Below are positions 9,801 to 18,816 of a stretch of 64,000 nt of DNA, one piece after another. The translations under genes and the position numbers were made by a program. This DNA comes from Gammaproteobacteria bacterium (GTDB lineage: Bacteria; Pseudomonadota; Gammaproteobacteria; Chromatiales; Chromatiaceae), in contig JAABTK010000011.1 in assembly GCA_011389885.1 (NCBI GenBank), positions 1-64,000 on the forward strand, written 5' to 3'. The notes beneath the pieces are model-generated. The model made no database searches and was not told where the DNA came from. It saw only the letters and a list, made by a program, of their open reading frames with translations. The first letter of the stretch is position 1. Each line of letters starts with the position of its first letter.

Positions 9801-10336
9801 GCCGGCCCTTGCCGGATGCCGTGGGCTCGCGCGACAACCACCCGGTGATCAATGTCACCTGGGACGACGCCGTGGCCTACACCGAGTGGCTATCCGCCCA
9901 GAGCGGCGAAAACTATCGCCTGCCCACCGAGGCGGAATGGGAATACGCCGCCGCCGCGGGCACCCAAACGCCCTATTGGTGGGGCGAAAAGCCCGGTATG
10001 AACAAGGCCAACTGCTTTAACTGCTCCAGCCGCTGGGACGGCCGCGGCACGGCCCCCATCGGCTCGTTCAAGCCCAACCCCTGGGGCCTGCACAACACCG
10101 CGGGCAACGTCATGGAATGGGTGCAGGACTGTTATCACTCCAACTACAACGGCGCCCCCGATGACGGCAGCGCCTGGGAAAAGGCGCGCTGCAACCTGCG
10201 CAGTGTCCGCGGCGGGGCCTACAACCGCCCCACCGAGAGCATTCGCACCACCAAGCGGGGCTATCTGGAGCAGAAGGAGTACATCCCCATCATCGGCTTC
10301 CGCGTGGCGCGCGACGTGGCGACGAACAGCGAATAA
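6824..10336 (+). CDS. Multidomain sensor-like protein: two cNMP-binding domains, rhodanese, coiled coil, TM, FGE-sulfatase domain
   Basis: 1170 residues with an unusual order. Residues 15-130 are a degenerate cyclic-nucleotide-binding domain. Residues 148-255 are a better one (LEGEEGDYFYLVNKGQVQVV, GSIFGEESLLSGETRNATV). Residues 262-352 are a rhodanese domain with the active-site loop CENGAQS (cysteine near 320). Residues about 400-830 form a long Gln/Glu/Lys-rich coiled coil, then comes one membrane span (about 834-856), an acidic Pro/Glu-rich linker, and a formylglycine-generating-enzyme-like domain (about 940-1165; YIRGGRFIMGD, RLPTEAEWEYAA, AGNVMEWVQDCY, RGGAYNR). The topology suggests a cytoplasmic sensing half and a periplasmic FGE-like half; this is inference. 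Its stop TAA lies in the motif AATAACGGAAACAAC of the following family C element. The domains are sure; the function is unknown. Confidence 0.85.
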   Translation: MSTLSKNDKSNNKLERLKHLVPLNTLSSEALKGLLRQSQFETLRKGDALFKAGDTNPHNVYLVTGAVDLLEDGKVVDTIEDAAPNARFPIAHQIPRKLGARAAARKVEIVRIDNRQLSALLNKEDAETYEVAELDSAAGADDWMAQLLESPVFQRLPAASIQGVMMHMEEVALKKGANVILEGEEGDYFYLVNKGQVQVVTGAADGEPHTKAKLDPGSIFGEESLLSGETRNATVTMLTDGVLLRLDKDNFYRFIKQPLGNDLSAEEAARHAQAGAVWLDVRPPQDFAAQHIEGARNFPMRDIRHRYQDLEAEKSYICYCENGAQSTSAAFLLVERGLDAWHLHGGLAKSGKHFGVAANGSAVALEPAEKPTKTSLEEEVSKEYENRLNNARDAIGASRDLTSPGGADNDVERKRMRDALMQLKKALAAKNEELKQVKTHAQQAEEMRSRLSQMEGMLQSEKSKSDQSTQDKADYDAKLQKNAEKYKEYIRRQESEQGQLQDELNKALARLEELEQERLKMAELQQDLEAAKAERAAYQKKIDDFNAQQNRRQQALKGAAERIGKLDAELAAKSAAGDRLTQLQAELESAKGERGQAEKAIADLKRKQQAARDRLNSANTRIQGLESDLTAREGSETQQEEDYQQSLGKLESKLEQARSAQQEASAHSKEVEQERKRLSDELHSMRSQLKDVQEQAGRDVARLQQELQKTQSRLESGPSDGKEQQALKTNLESLQKNLQRKQQELEDSEQERAGLKEFLDSRSNELHSLKTALTDAQVEAEEAAFRRQEAEEARKQVEEALFKLQEQVEKDKVKQAAVPEMPQEIEPPAASSVRAGLVGLIVGVLLLGIAGGVLLFTPFGKALISGGEEPPQVVTRPETTPEETAPSTDEGQPETAPEEDPETAEEAPVAFDESLVDRSDEPPTGTVMQDQLQSGAPAPELVYIRGGRFIMGDPHSIMTSDERPAHEVTLDSFAIGRYEVSFVQYDAFAQATGRPLPDAVGSRDNHPVINVTWDDAVAYTEWLSAQSGENYRLPTEAEWEYAAAAGTQTPYWWGEKPGMNKANCFNCSSRWDGRGTAPIGSFKPNPWGLHNTAGNVMEWVQDCYHSNYNGAPDDGSAWEKARCNLRSVRGGAYNRPTESIRTTKRGYLEQKEYIPIIGFRVARDVATNSE

Positions 10337-10564
10337 CGGAAACAACGGGTCTTAGGGGCGCAGGGGGCGCAGGGGGCGCAGAGGGCGCGGCGGGGCGCAG
10401 AGGAGGCTTTCCTGCGCTCCAAGCGTGGCGGGGATGCCCTGTCCCGGCGCCCCTGGCGTCGCCTAGCCGCCTGGAGTGTCGCCCTCGGGCTGTGCGGTTT
10501 TGCGTATGCTCCGCGTTCCGAGGGCGCCTGGGTTGTTGCCGATGCTTGGGCGCGACTGGACTAG
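10334..10564. repeat. Palindromic dispersed element, family C, copy 2
   Basis: Starts at AATAACGGAAACAAC, which contains the stop of the upstream fusion gene, passes through GCAGAG-type blocks, and ends GGTTGTTGCCGATGCTTGGG then CGCGACTGGACTAG. The final CTAG (10561-10564) holds the stop codon of the convergent DUF6763 gene. So both flanking genes terminate inside the element. Confidence 0.75.
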
Positions 10565-10857
10565 TGTTCGTTCAAGTCCAGCTCGTCGAATGGGTTCGGG
10601 GGATGATCACCCGCAGGCCGATCCAAGTCTACGCCATAGTCGTCGCCCGATACGTCCATGGAACCGGACCAGTCTTCGGGCGGCTCGGCCGAAGTCAGCC
10701 CCAGTTGCGCCCAGCTTTCGACATCGTATTCTTCCACGGTGCCGTCGTAGAACTGAACCTCAATGGTCTGTTCCTCGCGATCCCAGGCCACGACCTCTAA
10801 GGTGTCGCCCGCAACCGTTTGGTACCAGGAGCCGATTTCAGGAATGGGAGTGCTCAT
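10561..10857 (-). CDS. DUF6763-like small acidic protein
   Basis: From the ATG at 10857 the product is 98 residues: MSTPIPEIGSWYQTVAGDTL, then EVVAWDREEQTIEVQFYDGT and an acidic, aspartate-rich C-terminus ending FDELDLNEH. The pattern matches small gammaproteobacterial proteins of the DUF6763 type; no function is known. A GAGGGG stretch precedes the start. An in-frame upstream ATG at 10944 would add 29 atypical residues. The stop codon TAG is provided by the CTAG terminus of a family C element. Confidence 0.7.
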   Translation of the reverse strand: MSTPIPEIGSWYQTVAGDTLEVVAWDREEQTIEVQFYDGTVEEYDVESWAQLGLTSAEPPEDWSGSMDVSGDDYGVDLDRPAGDHPPNPFDELDLNEH

Positions 10858-11009
10858 GGTTATGCCCCTCGCGTGTATCATGGCCCAAAAGCCTGGGTTT
10901 TGTTTGTTGTTCCCTGTGTTGAAGAGTATGGCATCCACCGACATTGGACGCCAGCCCCCGGGGGCAGTATTCTGAGGCCTTTTCGAACTTTTAGCTTAAG
11001 GAGTCACGC

Positions 11010-11795
11010 GTGGGTTGGTGGGGTAAAGTGCTGGGCGGGGCCTTCGGCTTCATGCTCGGCGGTCCGCTCGGCGGGCTGCTGGGGGCCGTGCTCGGCCATA
11101 ATCTAGACAAAGGCCTGAAGGACCTGCCGGAGAACGGCTTGCCGTCGCCGGGGGATCGCGAGCGGGTGCAAACCGCCTTCTTCACCGCCACCTTTTCGGT
11201 GATGGGGCATTTAGCCAAGGCCGACGGGCGGGTGTCGGAGAACGAGATCCAAATGGCGCGCTTGGTGATGGACCGCATGGACCTGGACGGCGCCATGCGC
11301 GACACCGCCATGCGCCTGTTCACCGAGGGCAAGGGGGCGGATTTCCCCCTCGACGAGGTGGTGGAGCAGTTTCGCAGGGAATGTCGAAGCCGGCGAACGC
11401 TGATCCAGATGTTCGTCGAAATCCAGCTCCAGGCCGCCTATGCCGATGGCCGACTAGACGCCGCGGAGGAGCGGCTGCTGTTGCGCATCTGCCGCCTGCT
11501 GCACTTCCCGGAACCGCTGTTTCGCAAATTGCAGGAGATGATTCAGGCGGAGCTGCATAACCACCAGGGCGCCGAGCGCGGCATGCAGCTCGACGACGCC
11601 TACGCCATCCTGAATATCGACCCAAGCGCCGAGCCGTCCGAGGTGAAGAAGGCCTACCGCCGCCTCACCAGCCAACATCACCCGGACAAGCTGGTGGCCA
11701 AGGGTCTGCCCGAGGAAATGATGAAGCTGGCGCAGGAAAAGACCCACGAAATCCGCCAGGCCTACGAGACCATCAAAAAGGCCCGGGGCTTTTAG
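11010..11795 (+). CDS. djlA: Co-chaperone DjlA (membrane-anchored J-domain protein)
   Basis: 261 residues from a GTG at 11010, preceded by AAGGAG. The start MGWWGKVLGGAFGFMLGG and following glycine-rich segment form the single membrane anchor. A TerB-like helical domain follows (about residues 50-170; AKADGRVSENEIQMAR, YADGRLDAAEERLL), then a C-terminal J domain (about 195-261; DAYAILNIDPSAEPSEVKKA) with the HPD motif in QHHPDKL. This is the DjlA arrangement; it recruits DnaK at the inner membrane. The stop TAG sits in TTTTAGGAACGCAGAG, the inner motif of a family C element. Confidence 0.93.
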   Translation: MGWWGKVLGGAFGFMLGGPLGGLLGAVLGHNLDKGLKDLPENGLPSPGDRERVQTAFFTATFSVMGHLAKADGRVSENEIQMARLVMDRMDLDGAMRDTAMRLFTEGKGADFPLDEVVEQFRRECRSRRTLIQMFVEIQLQAAYADGRLDAAEERLLLRICRLLHFPEPLFRKLQEMIQAELHNHQGAERGMQLDDAYAILNIDPSAEPSEVKKAYRRLTSQHHPDKLVAKGLPEEMMKLAQEKTHEIRQAYETIKKARGF

Positions 11796-12040
11796 GAACG
11801 CAGAGGGCGCAGAGGGGTTTTTGATTCCGCTGGCCCCCAGGCTCCAGCTTGGGGGATCCACGTCCTGGACGCTCTGCTTCCCAAGCCGCCATTCGGCAAG
11901 CTCGCGCTGGCGAGACAGGCATTCCCAACGGGATCTTGGGAACGAGCATGACATCGAGATACCGCTCTGCGCGCCCCGCGGTTCTCCGCGTGCCCTGCGT
12001 TCCGAGGGCGCCCGGGTTGTTTCCGACACTTCGGTGGTAT
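11791..12040. repeat. Palindromic dispersed element, family C, copy 3
   Basis: Begins TTAGGAACGCAGAGGGCGCA at the djlA stop and ends near GGGTTGTTTCCGACACTTCG. It carries an insert also seen in the copies at 24.5 and 56.4 kb: TCGGCAAGCTCGCGCTGGCG, GAGACAGGCATTCCCAACG and TTGGGAACGAGCATGA. It fills the 321-base gap between djlA and the DUF350 gene; no ORF is credible within it. Confidence 0.75.
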
Positions 12041-12116
12041 TTTCGCCGCCCTGGCCGCCCGTTTTAACGCCTCTCTGCAAATCGCCTAACAACCACATTA
12101 AATGGGAGAGAACGCC

Positions 12117-12347
12117 ATGACCGACCATTTCGACCCGCTGATCCTGAACTTCGTTTACGTCATCGCCGGCGGCGCGCTGACGCTGTTTTTTATGTGGATG
12201 GGCTGCAAGCTATTCAGCCATATCGTGCGCTTCAATATCGGCGATGAGCTGGCCAAGGGCAATATGGCCGTAGGGCTGATGATTATGGGCATCTTCATCG
12301 GCATCGGCACCGCGCTGGGCCTGGTGATCGGCCTCGGCCTGAACTGA
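12117..12347 (+). CDS. DUF350-like small membrane protein
   Basis: 76 residues from the ATG at 12117, preceded by GGGAGAG. Two hydrophobic helices: FVYVIAGGALTLFFMWMGC and a glycine-rich second one, MAVGLMIMGIFIGIGTALGL. The motif GNMAVGLMIMGIFIGIG resembles the DUF350 (YjfL) repeat, but only one unit is present. It is followed after ten bases by a lytic transglycosylase gene and probably co-transcribed. Role unknown; DUF350 proteins are often near cell-envelope functions. Confidence 0.7.
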   Translation: MTDHFDPLILNFVYVIAGGALTLFFMWMGCKLFSHIVRFNIGDELAKGNMAVGLMIMGIFIGIGTALGLVIGLGLN

Positions 12348-12357
12348 GCCGCCGCGC

Positions 12358-12930
12358 ATGCGTTTTCCGCGCTCTCCTTGGCTGCTCTGGCTGAGTCTGG
12401 CCGCCCTGCCGCTGCTGGCCTGGGCGGGCTACGACCTCGGGGTGGATGATCGGCGCTGGAGCGATCAGTACGACCACCACTTTCGCAAGTACGCCAAACA
12501 CTATTTCGGCGTCGGCTTCGACTGGCGTTGGTTCAAGGCCCAGGCCATCGCCGAATCCGGCCTTCGGCCCGGGGCCAAGAGCGCCCGCGGGGCCATAGGG
12601 CTGATGCAGATCATGCCGCCGACCTACGGCGACATCCTGAAGGACAACCCGACCTTTGGCGACATCTCGGAGCCGCGCTGGAACATCGCCGCCGGCATTT
12701 ACTACGACCGCCTGCTGTACAAGCGCTGGTCCTTCACGCCCAAGAACCACGAACGCATGGCCTTCACCTTCGCCAGCTATAACGCGGGCTACAACCGGTT
12801 GCGCAAGGACCTGCGCCAGGCGCTAAAGGAAACCGGCGACGGCGATTGGACCCGCGTAGCGCCCTACACGCCGACGGAGACCCAGCACTATGTCAGCCGA
12901 ATCTTCGACCTCATGCGGGGCGGGGAGTGA
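12358..12930 (+). CDS. Membrane-anchored lytic transglycosylase (SLT domain)
   Basis: 190 residues. An N-terminal hydrophobic segment (LLWLSLAALPLLAWAGY) serves as signal or anchor. The SLT domain follows: FKAQAIAESGLRPGAKSARG with the catalytic glutamate near residue 64, then GAIGLMQIMPPTYGDI and FASYNAGYNRL, all hallmarks of Slt70-type goose-lysozyme folds. It cleaves the MurNAc-GlcNAc bond of peptidoglycan with 1,6-anhydro product. Ten bases after the DUF350 gene, so likely translated from the same message. Confidence 0.9.
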   Translation: MRFPRSPWLLWLSLAALPLLAWAGYDLGVDDRRWSDQYDHHFRKYAKHYFGVGFDWRWFKAQAIAESGLRPGAKSARGAIGLMQIMPPTYGDILKDNPTFGDISEPRWNIAAGIYYDRLLYKRWSFTPKNHERMAFTFASYNAGYNRLRKDLRQALKETGDGDWTRVAPYTPTETQHYVSRIFDLMRGGE

Positions 12931-13045
12931 ATGGTGAATGGTGAATGGTGAATGGTGAATGGTGAATGGTGAATGGTGAGTGGTGAATGGTGAATCGTGA
13001 ATGGTGAGTGGTGAATGGTGAGTGGTGAATGGTGAGTAGTGAAGG
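12928..13045. repeat. Heptanucleotide tandem repeat (ATGGTGA)n
   Basis: About 16 near-perfect copies of ATGGTGA, with a few GTGGTGA and ATCGTGA variants, start directly at the stop codon of the transglycosylase. Minus-strand frames read as HHSPFTI repeats, which is a by-product of the heptamer. No gene is inferred. Confidence 0.9.
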
Positions 13046-13074
13046 GCGAAGGCAGCGTATCCGCGGGTGGCTGG

Positions 13075-13189
13075 GCGACGCTGGGGCGCCGGGCAGGCAT
13101 CCCGCCCTGGACGCGACACCAGCAAGCAAAACCGCCTCCGCGCGCCCCGCAAAAGCGCTGTTTCCGTTGGTTGTGCGCAGGCGTACTAG
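13075..13189. repeat. Family C element, right half, copy 4
   Basis: CGCCTCCGCGCGCCCCGC, then GCTGTTTCCGTTGGTTGTGC and GCAGGCGTACTAG, matching the right half of the copy at 3.8-4.1 kb. The left half is missing or replaced by the heptamer array. Confidence 0.65.
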
Positions 13190-13293
13190 GCCTCGGTTTC
13201 GTTAGGCCGGGCGCGGGCCTGCCCAAAAACGCCAATGATCTGCTAAACTCAGATTGAACACGACAATACAAAAACACCAAAGGGGGATTTTCA

Positions 13294-15186
13294 ATGGGGT
13301 ACGAAGAGACCTATGCCCGCTCCATGGCGGACCCCGAGGGCTTTTGGGCCGAGGCGGCGCAGGCAATCGATTGGTTCAAGCCCTGGGACAAGGTGCTGGA
13401 CGACGCCAACCCGCCCTTCTATCGGTGGTTCGTCGGCGGCGAACTGAACACCTGTTACAACGCCCTCGACCGGCATGCCGACGGCGGCCGCGGCGACCAG
13501 CCGGCGCTGATCTACGACAGCCCGGTGACCGATACCCAGCGCACCTATACCTACTCCGAGCTGCGCGACGCCACCGCCCGCTTCGCCGGCGCCCTGCGCG
13601 CCCGGGGCGTGGAGAAGGGCGACCGGGTGATCGTCTACATGCCCATGGTCCCCGAGGCGGTGATCGCCATGCTCGCCTGCGCCCGCCTCGGCGCGGTGCA
13701 TTCGGTGGTGTTCGGCGGCTTCGCGGCCAAGGAGCTGGCCACGCGCATCGACGACGCCAAGCCCAAGTTGATGGTCTCCGCCTCCTGCGGCATCGAACCC
13801 AACCGCACCGTACACTACAAGCCGCTGCTGGACGAGGCCATCGAACTCTCCGCCCACAAGCCGGACCACTGCATCATCCTGCAACGCCCCCAAAGCCAAG
13901 CCGAGATGCAACCGGGGCGGGATTTGGACTGGGCCGAGGCGGCGGCCGCCGCCGAGCCCGCCGAATGCGTGCCGGTGGCCGCCACCGACCCGCTGTACAT
14001 CCTCTACACCTCCGGCACCACCGGCGTCCCCAAGGGCGTGGTGCGCGACAACGGCGGCCATGCGGTGGCCATGAAGTGGAGCATGGAAAACGTCTACGAC
14101 GTGCAGCCCGGCGATGTCTACTGGGCCGCCTCGGACGTGGGCTGGGTGGTGGGCCACTCCTATATCGTCTATGCCCCGCTGCTGCACGGCTGCACCACCT
14201 TAGTCTATGAGGGCAAGCCGGTGGGCACGCCGGACGCGGGGGCCTTTTGGCGGGTGATCGCCGAACACCGGGTGAAGGTGATGTTCACCGCCCCCACCGC
14301 CTTTCGGGCCATTAAGCGCGAGGACCCCGAGGGCCGGCTGATCGGCGATTACGACCTCTCCGGCTACCAGGCGCTGTTTCTGGCCGGCGAGCGCTGCGAC
14401 CCGGACACCCTGGAGTGGGCCCGGGACAAACTCGGGGCGCCGGTGATCGACCACTGGTGGCAGACCGAGACTAGCTGGGCTATCGCCGCCAACTGCCTGG
14501 GCATTGAAGAGCTGCCGGTGAAGCCCGGCTCCCCCACCAAGGCCGTGCCCGGCTACGACGTGCAGGTGCTGGACGAAAACGGCGTGGAAGAGCCCGCGGG
14601 CCAAATCGGCCGCATTATGATCAAGCTGCCGTTGCCCCCCGGTTGTCTGCCCACCCTGTGGCAGAAGGACGAACGCTTCGTGGAGTCCTACCTCTCCGCC
14701 ACCCCCGGCTATTACCTCACCGGCGACGCCGGTTACAAGGACGAGGACGGTTACCTGTGGATCATGTCGCGCATCGACGACATCATCAACGTCGCCGGCC
14801 ATCGCCTCTCCACCGGCGGCATCGAGGAGGTCCTCGCCGCCCACCCCGCGGTGGCCGAATGTGCGGTGATCGGGGCCTCGGACCCGCTTAAGGGCGAACT
14901 GCCGGTGGGCTTGGTCGTGCTCAAATCCGGCGTTAACCAGGCCCACGACGAGATCCTCGGCGAACTCATCGCCCTAGTGCGCCAAAAGATCGGCCCGGTG
15001 GCGGCGTTCAAGAAGGTCACCATAGTGGACCGCCTGCCCAAGACCCGCTCCGGCAAGATCCTGCGCGGCGCCATGAAAAAGATCGCCGACGGTTCTGAGT
15101 ATCGTATGCCCGCGACCATCGACGATCCGACGATCCTCGATGAAATCACCGAGGCGCTGATTCGTATCGGCTACGCCAAGCACTGA
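13294..15186 (+). CDS. prpE: Propionate/acetate--CoA ligase (PrpE-like)
   Basis: 630 residues from the ATG at 13294, preceded by AAGGGGGA. It starts MGYEETYARSMADPEGFWAE and has the adenylate-forming motifs YTSGTTGVPKGVV (near residue 234), WWQTETSWAIAANCLG, YYLTGDAGYKDEDGYLW and the acetylatable lysine in KTRSGKILRG (near 588). It converts propionate (or acetate) with ATP and CoA to the acyl-CoA. The N-terminal signature and the neighbouring methylmalonyl-CoA mutase and propionyl-CoA carboxylase genes favour PrpE over Acs, so the likely role is feeding propionyl-CoA into this pathway. Confidence 0.88.
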   Translation: MGYEETYARSMADPEGFWAEAAQAIDWFKPWDKVLDDANPPFYRWFVGGELNTCYNALDRHADGGRGDQPALIYDSPVTDTQRTYTYSELRDATARFAGALRARGVEKGDRVIVYMPMVPEAVIAMLACARLGAVHSVVFGGFAAKELATRIDDAKPKLMVSASCGIEPNRTVHYKPLLDEAIELSAHKPDHCIILQRPQSQAEMQPGRDLDWAEAAAAAEPAECVPVAATDPLYILYTSGTTGVPKGVVRDNGGHAVAMKWSMENVYDVQPGDVYWAASDVGWVVGHSYIVYAPLLHGCTTLVYEGKPVGTPDAGAFWRVIAEHRVKVMFTAPTAFRAIKREDPEGRLIGDYDLSGYQALFLAGERCDPDTLEWARDKLGAPVIDHWWQTETSWAIAANCLGIEELPVKPGSPTKAVPGYDVQVLDENGVEEPAGQIGRIMIKLPLPPGCLPTLWQKDERFVESYLSATPGYYLTGDAGYKDEDGYLWIMSRIDDIINVAGHRLSTGGIEEVLAAHPAVAECAVIGASDPLKGELPVGLVVLKSGVNQAHDEILGELIALVRQKIGPVAAFKKVTIVDRLPKTRSGKILRGAMKKIADGSEYRMPATIDDPTILDEITEALIRIGYAKH

Positions 15187-15192
15187 ATGTTC

Positions 15193-15290
15193 TTAACCAC
15201 AGAGAACACAGAGGGCACAGAGAGGATTGTTTGGAGTACACGCCTTGGCGTGTGAGAGACGCTCCGTGCTCTCGGTGTCGGCTGTGGTTA
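15193..15290. repeat. Palindromic element with ACCACAGAG arms, copy U1
   Basis: Begins TTAACCACAGAGAACACAGA and ends CTCGGTGTCGGCTGTGGTTA, so the ends are inverted copies. The interior holds TTTGGAGTACACGCCTTGGC, found again in U2. It ends seven bases before the Uma2 start codon. Confidence 0.8.
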
Positions 15291-15297
15291 GACCAGG

Positions 15298-15861
15298 ATG
15301 CAAACAACCAAGCTGAAAAACGTGGACGACCTGCTCGCCTCACCGGATGAGCGGGTGGAGCTGATCGACGGCCAGATCGTCAGACGCTCGATGGCCCGTT
15401 CGGAGCATGCCCTGATCCAGTCGGGCCTGTCCGACGAGGTCTCCCTGTTCAAGCGCAAACAGGGACCGGGCGGCTGGTGGATCATGCCGGAGATCTCGGT
15501 GCGTTACAACGAACATCAATGTCCGACCCATGACCTGGCGGGCTGGCGCAAGGAGCGGCTGCCCAATCGTCCCACGGGCATCATGACGGTGTTGCCGGAC
15601 TGGGTCTGCGAGGTGACATCGCCGGGCCATGAACGCAAGGACCTGTTCCATCACTTCATGCTGTTGCAGCGCCATCAGGTGCCGTTCTATTGGGTGATCT
15701 CACCGGAGGCGGTCACCCTGATCGCCTATCGGCTGGCGGGTGAGGCCTACCAGGTCGCCTACTCCGTCGAATACGATGCTGAGGCCGAAAACAGTAAGGC
15801 CCGTATCCCGCCCTTCGAAGAGGCGGAGATCGATTTGGGCTACATCTTTGGAGGCCAGTAA
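15298..15861 (+). CDS. Uma2 family endonuclease-fold protein (DUF820)
   Basis: 187 residues. MQTTKLKNVDDLLASPDERV and VELIDGQIVRRSM form the typical Uma2 start. WIMPEISVRY, TVLPDWVCEVTSPGHERKDL and PFYWVISPE form the restriction-endonuclease-like core, with the catalytic glutamate in VCEVTSP (near residue 104). The family has a PD-(D/E)XK fold, is common in many copies in some bacteria, and has no established role. The gene is bracketed by palindromic repeats with ACCACAGAG arms and interrupts a propionyl-CoA gene cluster, so it looks like an inserted cassette. Confidence 0.88.
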   Translation: MQTTKLKNVDDLLASPDERVELIDGQIVRRSMARSEHALIQSGLSDEVSLFKRKQGPGGWWIMPEISVRYNEHQCPTHDLAGWRKERLPNRPTGIMTVLPDWVCEVTSPGHERKDLFHHFMLLQRHQVPFYWVISPEAVTLIAYRLAGEAYQVAYSVEYDAEAENSKARIPPFEEAEIDLGYIFGGQ

Positions 15862-15878
15862 CTTCAATGTCGAATGGT

Positions 15879-16054
15879 TTAACCACAGAGAACACAGAGA
15901 GCACAGAGGGTGCCGGTTTGGAGTGCAAGCCTTGGCGTGTGAATGACTGGCACGGCCCCAGGGCTGTACTCCACATGATCTACGTTTTCGTGCTTTTCGT
16001 GTTTTTCGTGTTTTTCGTGGTGAACCCATGAACCTCTGTGTCCTCTGTGGTTAA
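15879..16054. repeat. Palindromic element with ACCACAGAG arms, copy U2
   Basis: Begins TTAACCACAGAGAACACAGA, contains GTTTGGAGTGCAAGCCTTGG as in U1, then a run of TTTTTCGTG units, and ends CTCTGTGTCCTCTGTGGTTA. The two ends form an inverted repeat. Together with U1 it brackets the Uma2 gene. Confidence 0.8.
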
Positions 16055-16078
16055 GCTATAAAACCGGAACGAAAACCC

Positions 16079-18226
<2,148 letters not shown>

Positions 18227-18278
18227 ATATCTTGGACTTCCGGTCTAACATGAATGAGCACTGTAGAGGAAAAGTGAC

Positions 18279-18506
18279 ATGGCTATCGAGTCTATTCGGG
18301 AACAGGCATTAAAGCTTCCCCCAGGCGATCGTGCGGAGCTCGCTGAGGCATTGCTTTCCAGTCTTGATGAGATGTCCGAGTCCGAAATCGAGGCGTTGTG
18401 GGTTGATGAGGTTCAGCGCAGAGGGTGGGAGTTGGATGAAGGAGTGGTAGAGGCCATTCCAGCGGATGTGGTTAGGCGAGAAGCGCAAGCGCTGTTGAAG
18501 AGATGA
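18279..18506 (+). CDS. Addiction-module antitoxin, RelB-like (TIGR02574 family)
   Basis: 75 residues: MAIESIREQALKLPPGDRAE, LAEALLSSLDE, then WVDEVQRRGWELDEGVVEAI and a basic C-terminus. This is the pattern of the short TIGR02574 putative addiction components. It overlaps the following toxin gene by four bases (ATGA). Antitoxins of this type bind the toxin and their own promoter. Codon use and base composition are less GC-rich than the surrounding genes, consistent with acquisition. Confidence 0.88.
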   Translation: MAIESIREQALKLPPGDRAELAEALLSSLDEMSESEIEALWVDEVQRRGWELDEGVVEAIPADVVRREAQALLKR

Positions 18507-18796
18507 GTTATCGGTTCCACCCGCTTGCCCGAGTCGAGCACCTGGAGCATGTCGCCTATTACGAAAGTCAGCGGGTCGGGCTGGGAGCGCGATATCTCGC
18601 TGTTTTTGAAAAAGCCATGGAAAATATTTGCGCTGCCCCGCATCGTTACAAGGCACTTGGTCAAGGAAATCGTAAATACTCGCTGCGAGGCTTTCCATTT
18701 GACGTTTTCTATCGAGTAACGGACGACAGGGTAGAGGTCCTGGCTGTCGCGCACCACCGGCGCAGGCCGAATTACTGGGCCGAACGGTCCAAATAA
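18503..18796 (+). CDS. RelE/ParE family toxin
   Basis: 97 residues with the ParE fold signature: [20 protein letters not shown], then [40 protein letters not shown] and [14 protein letters not shown]. Members inhibit translation (RelE) or gyrase (ParE); the sequence resembles the ParE-like subgroup, so the target cannot be assigned. It is translationally coupled to the antitoxin. The pair sits between the mutase and pccB genes, 20 bases before pccB, so it may be read through by that operon. Confidence 0.88.
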   Translation: MSYRFHPLARVEHLEHVAYYESQRVGLGARYLAVFEKAMENICAAPHRYKALGQGNRKYSLRGFPFDVFYRVTDDRVEVLAVAHHRRRPNYWAERSK

Positions 18797-18816
18797 ACCA
18801 TTTCGAAGAAAATTTT

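Noticed and set aside
12823-13280. Minus-strand frames reading HHSPFTIHHSP repeats
   Set aside because: They are translations of a DNA heptamer tract; three frames show the same peptide and there is no start or family support.
13254-14210. Long Arg-rich ORF overlapping prpE
   Set aside because: Shadow frame of the GC-rich prpE gene, without protein-like composition.
16021-16078. Cobalamin riboswitch upstream of the mutase
   Set aside because: The upstream DNA is the palindromic element U2; no B12-box-like sequence is visible.
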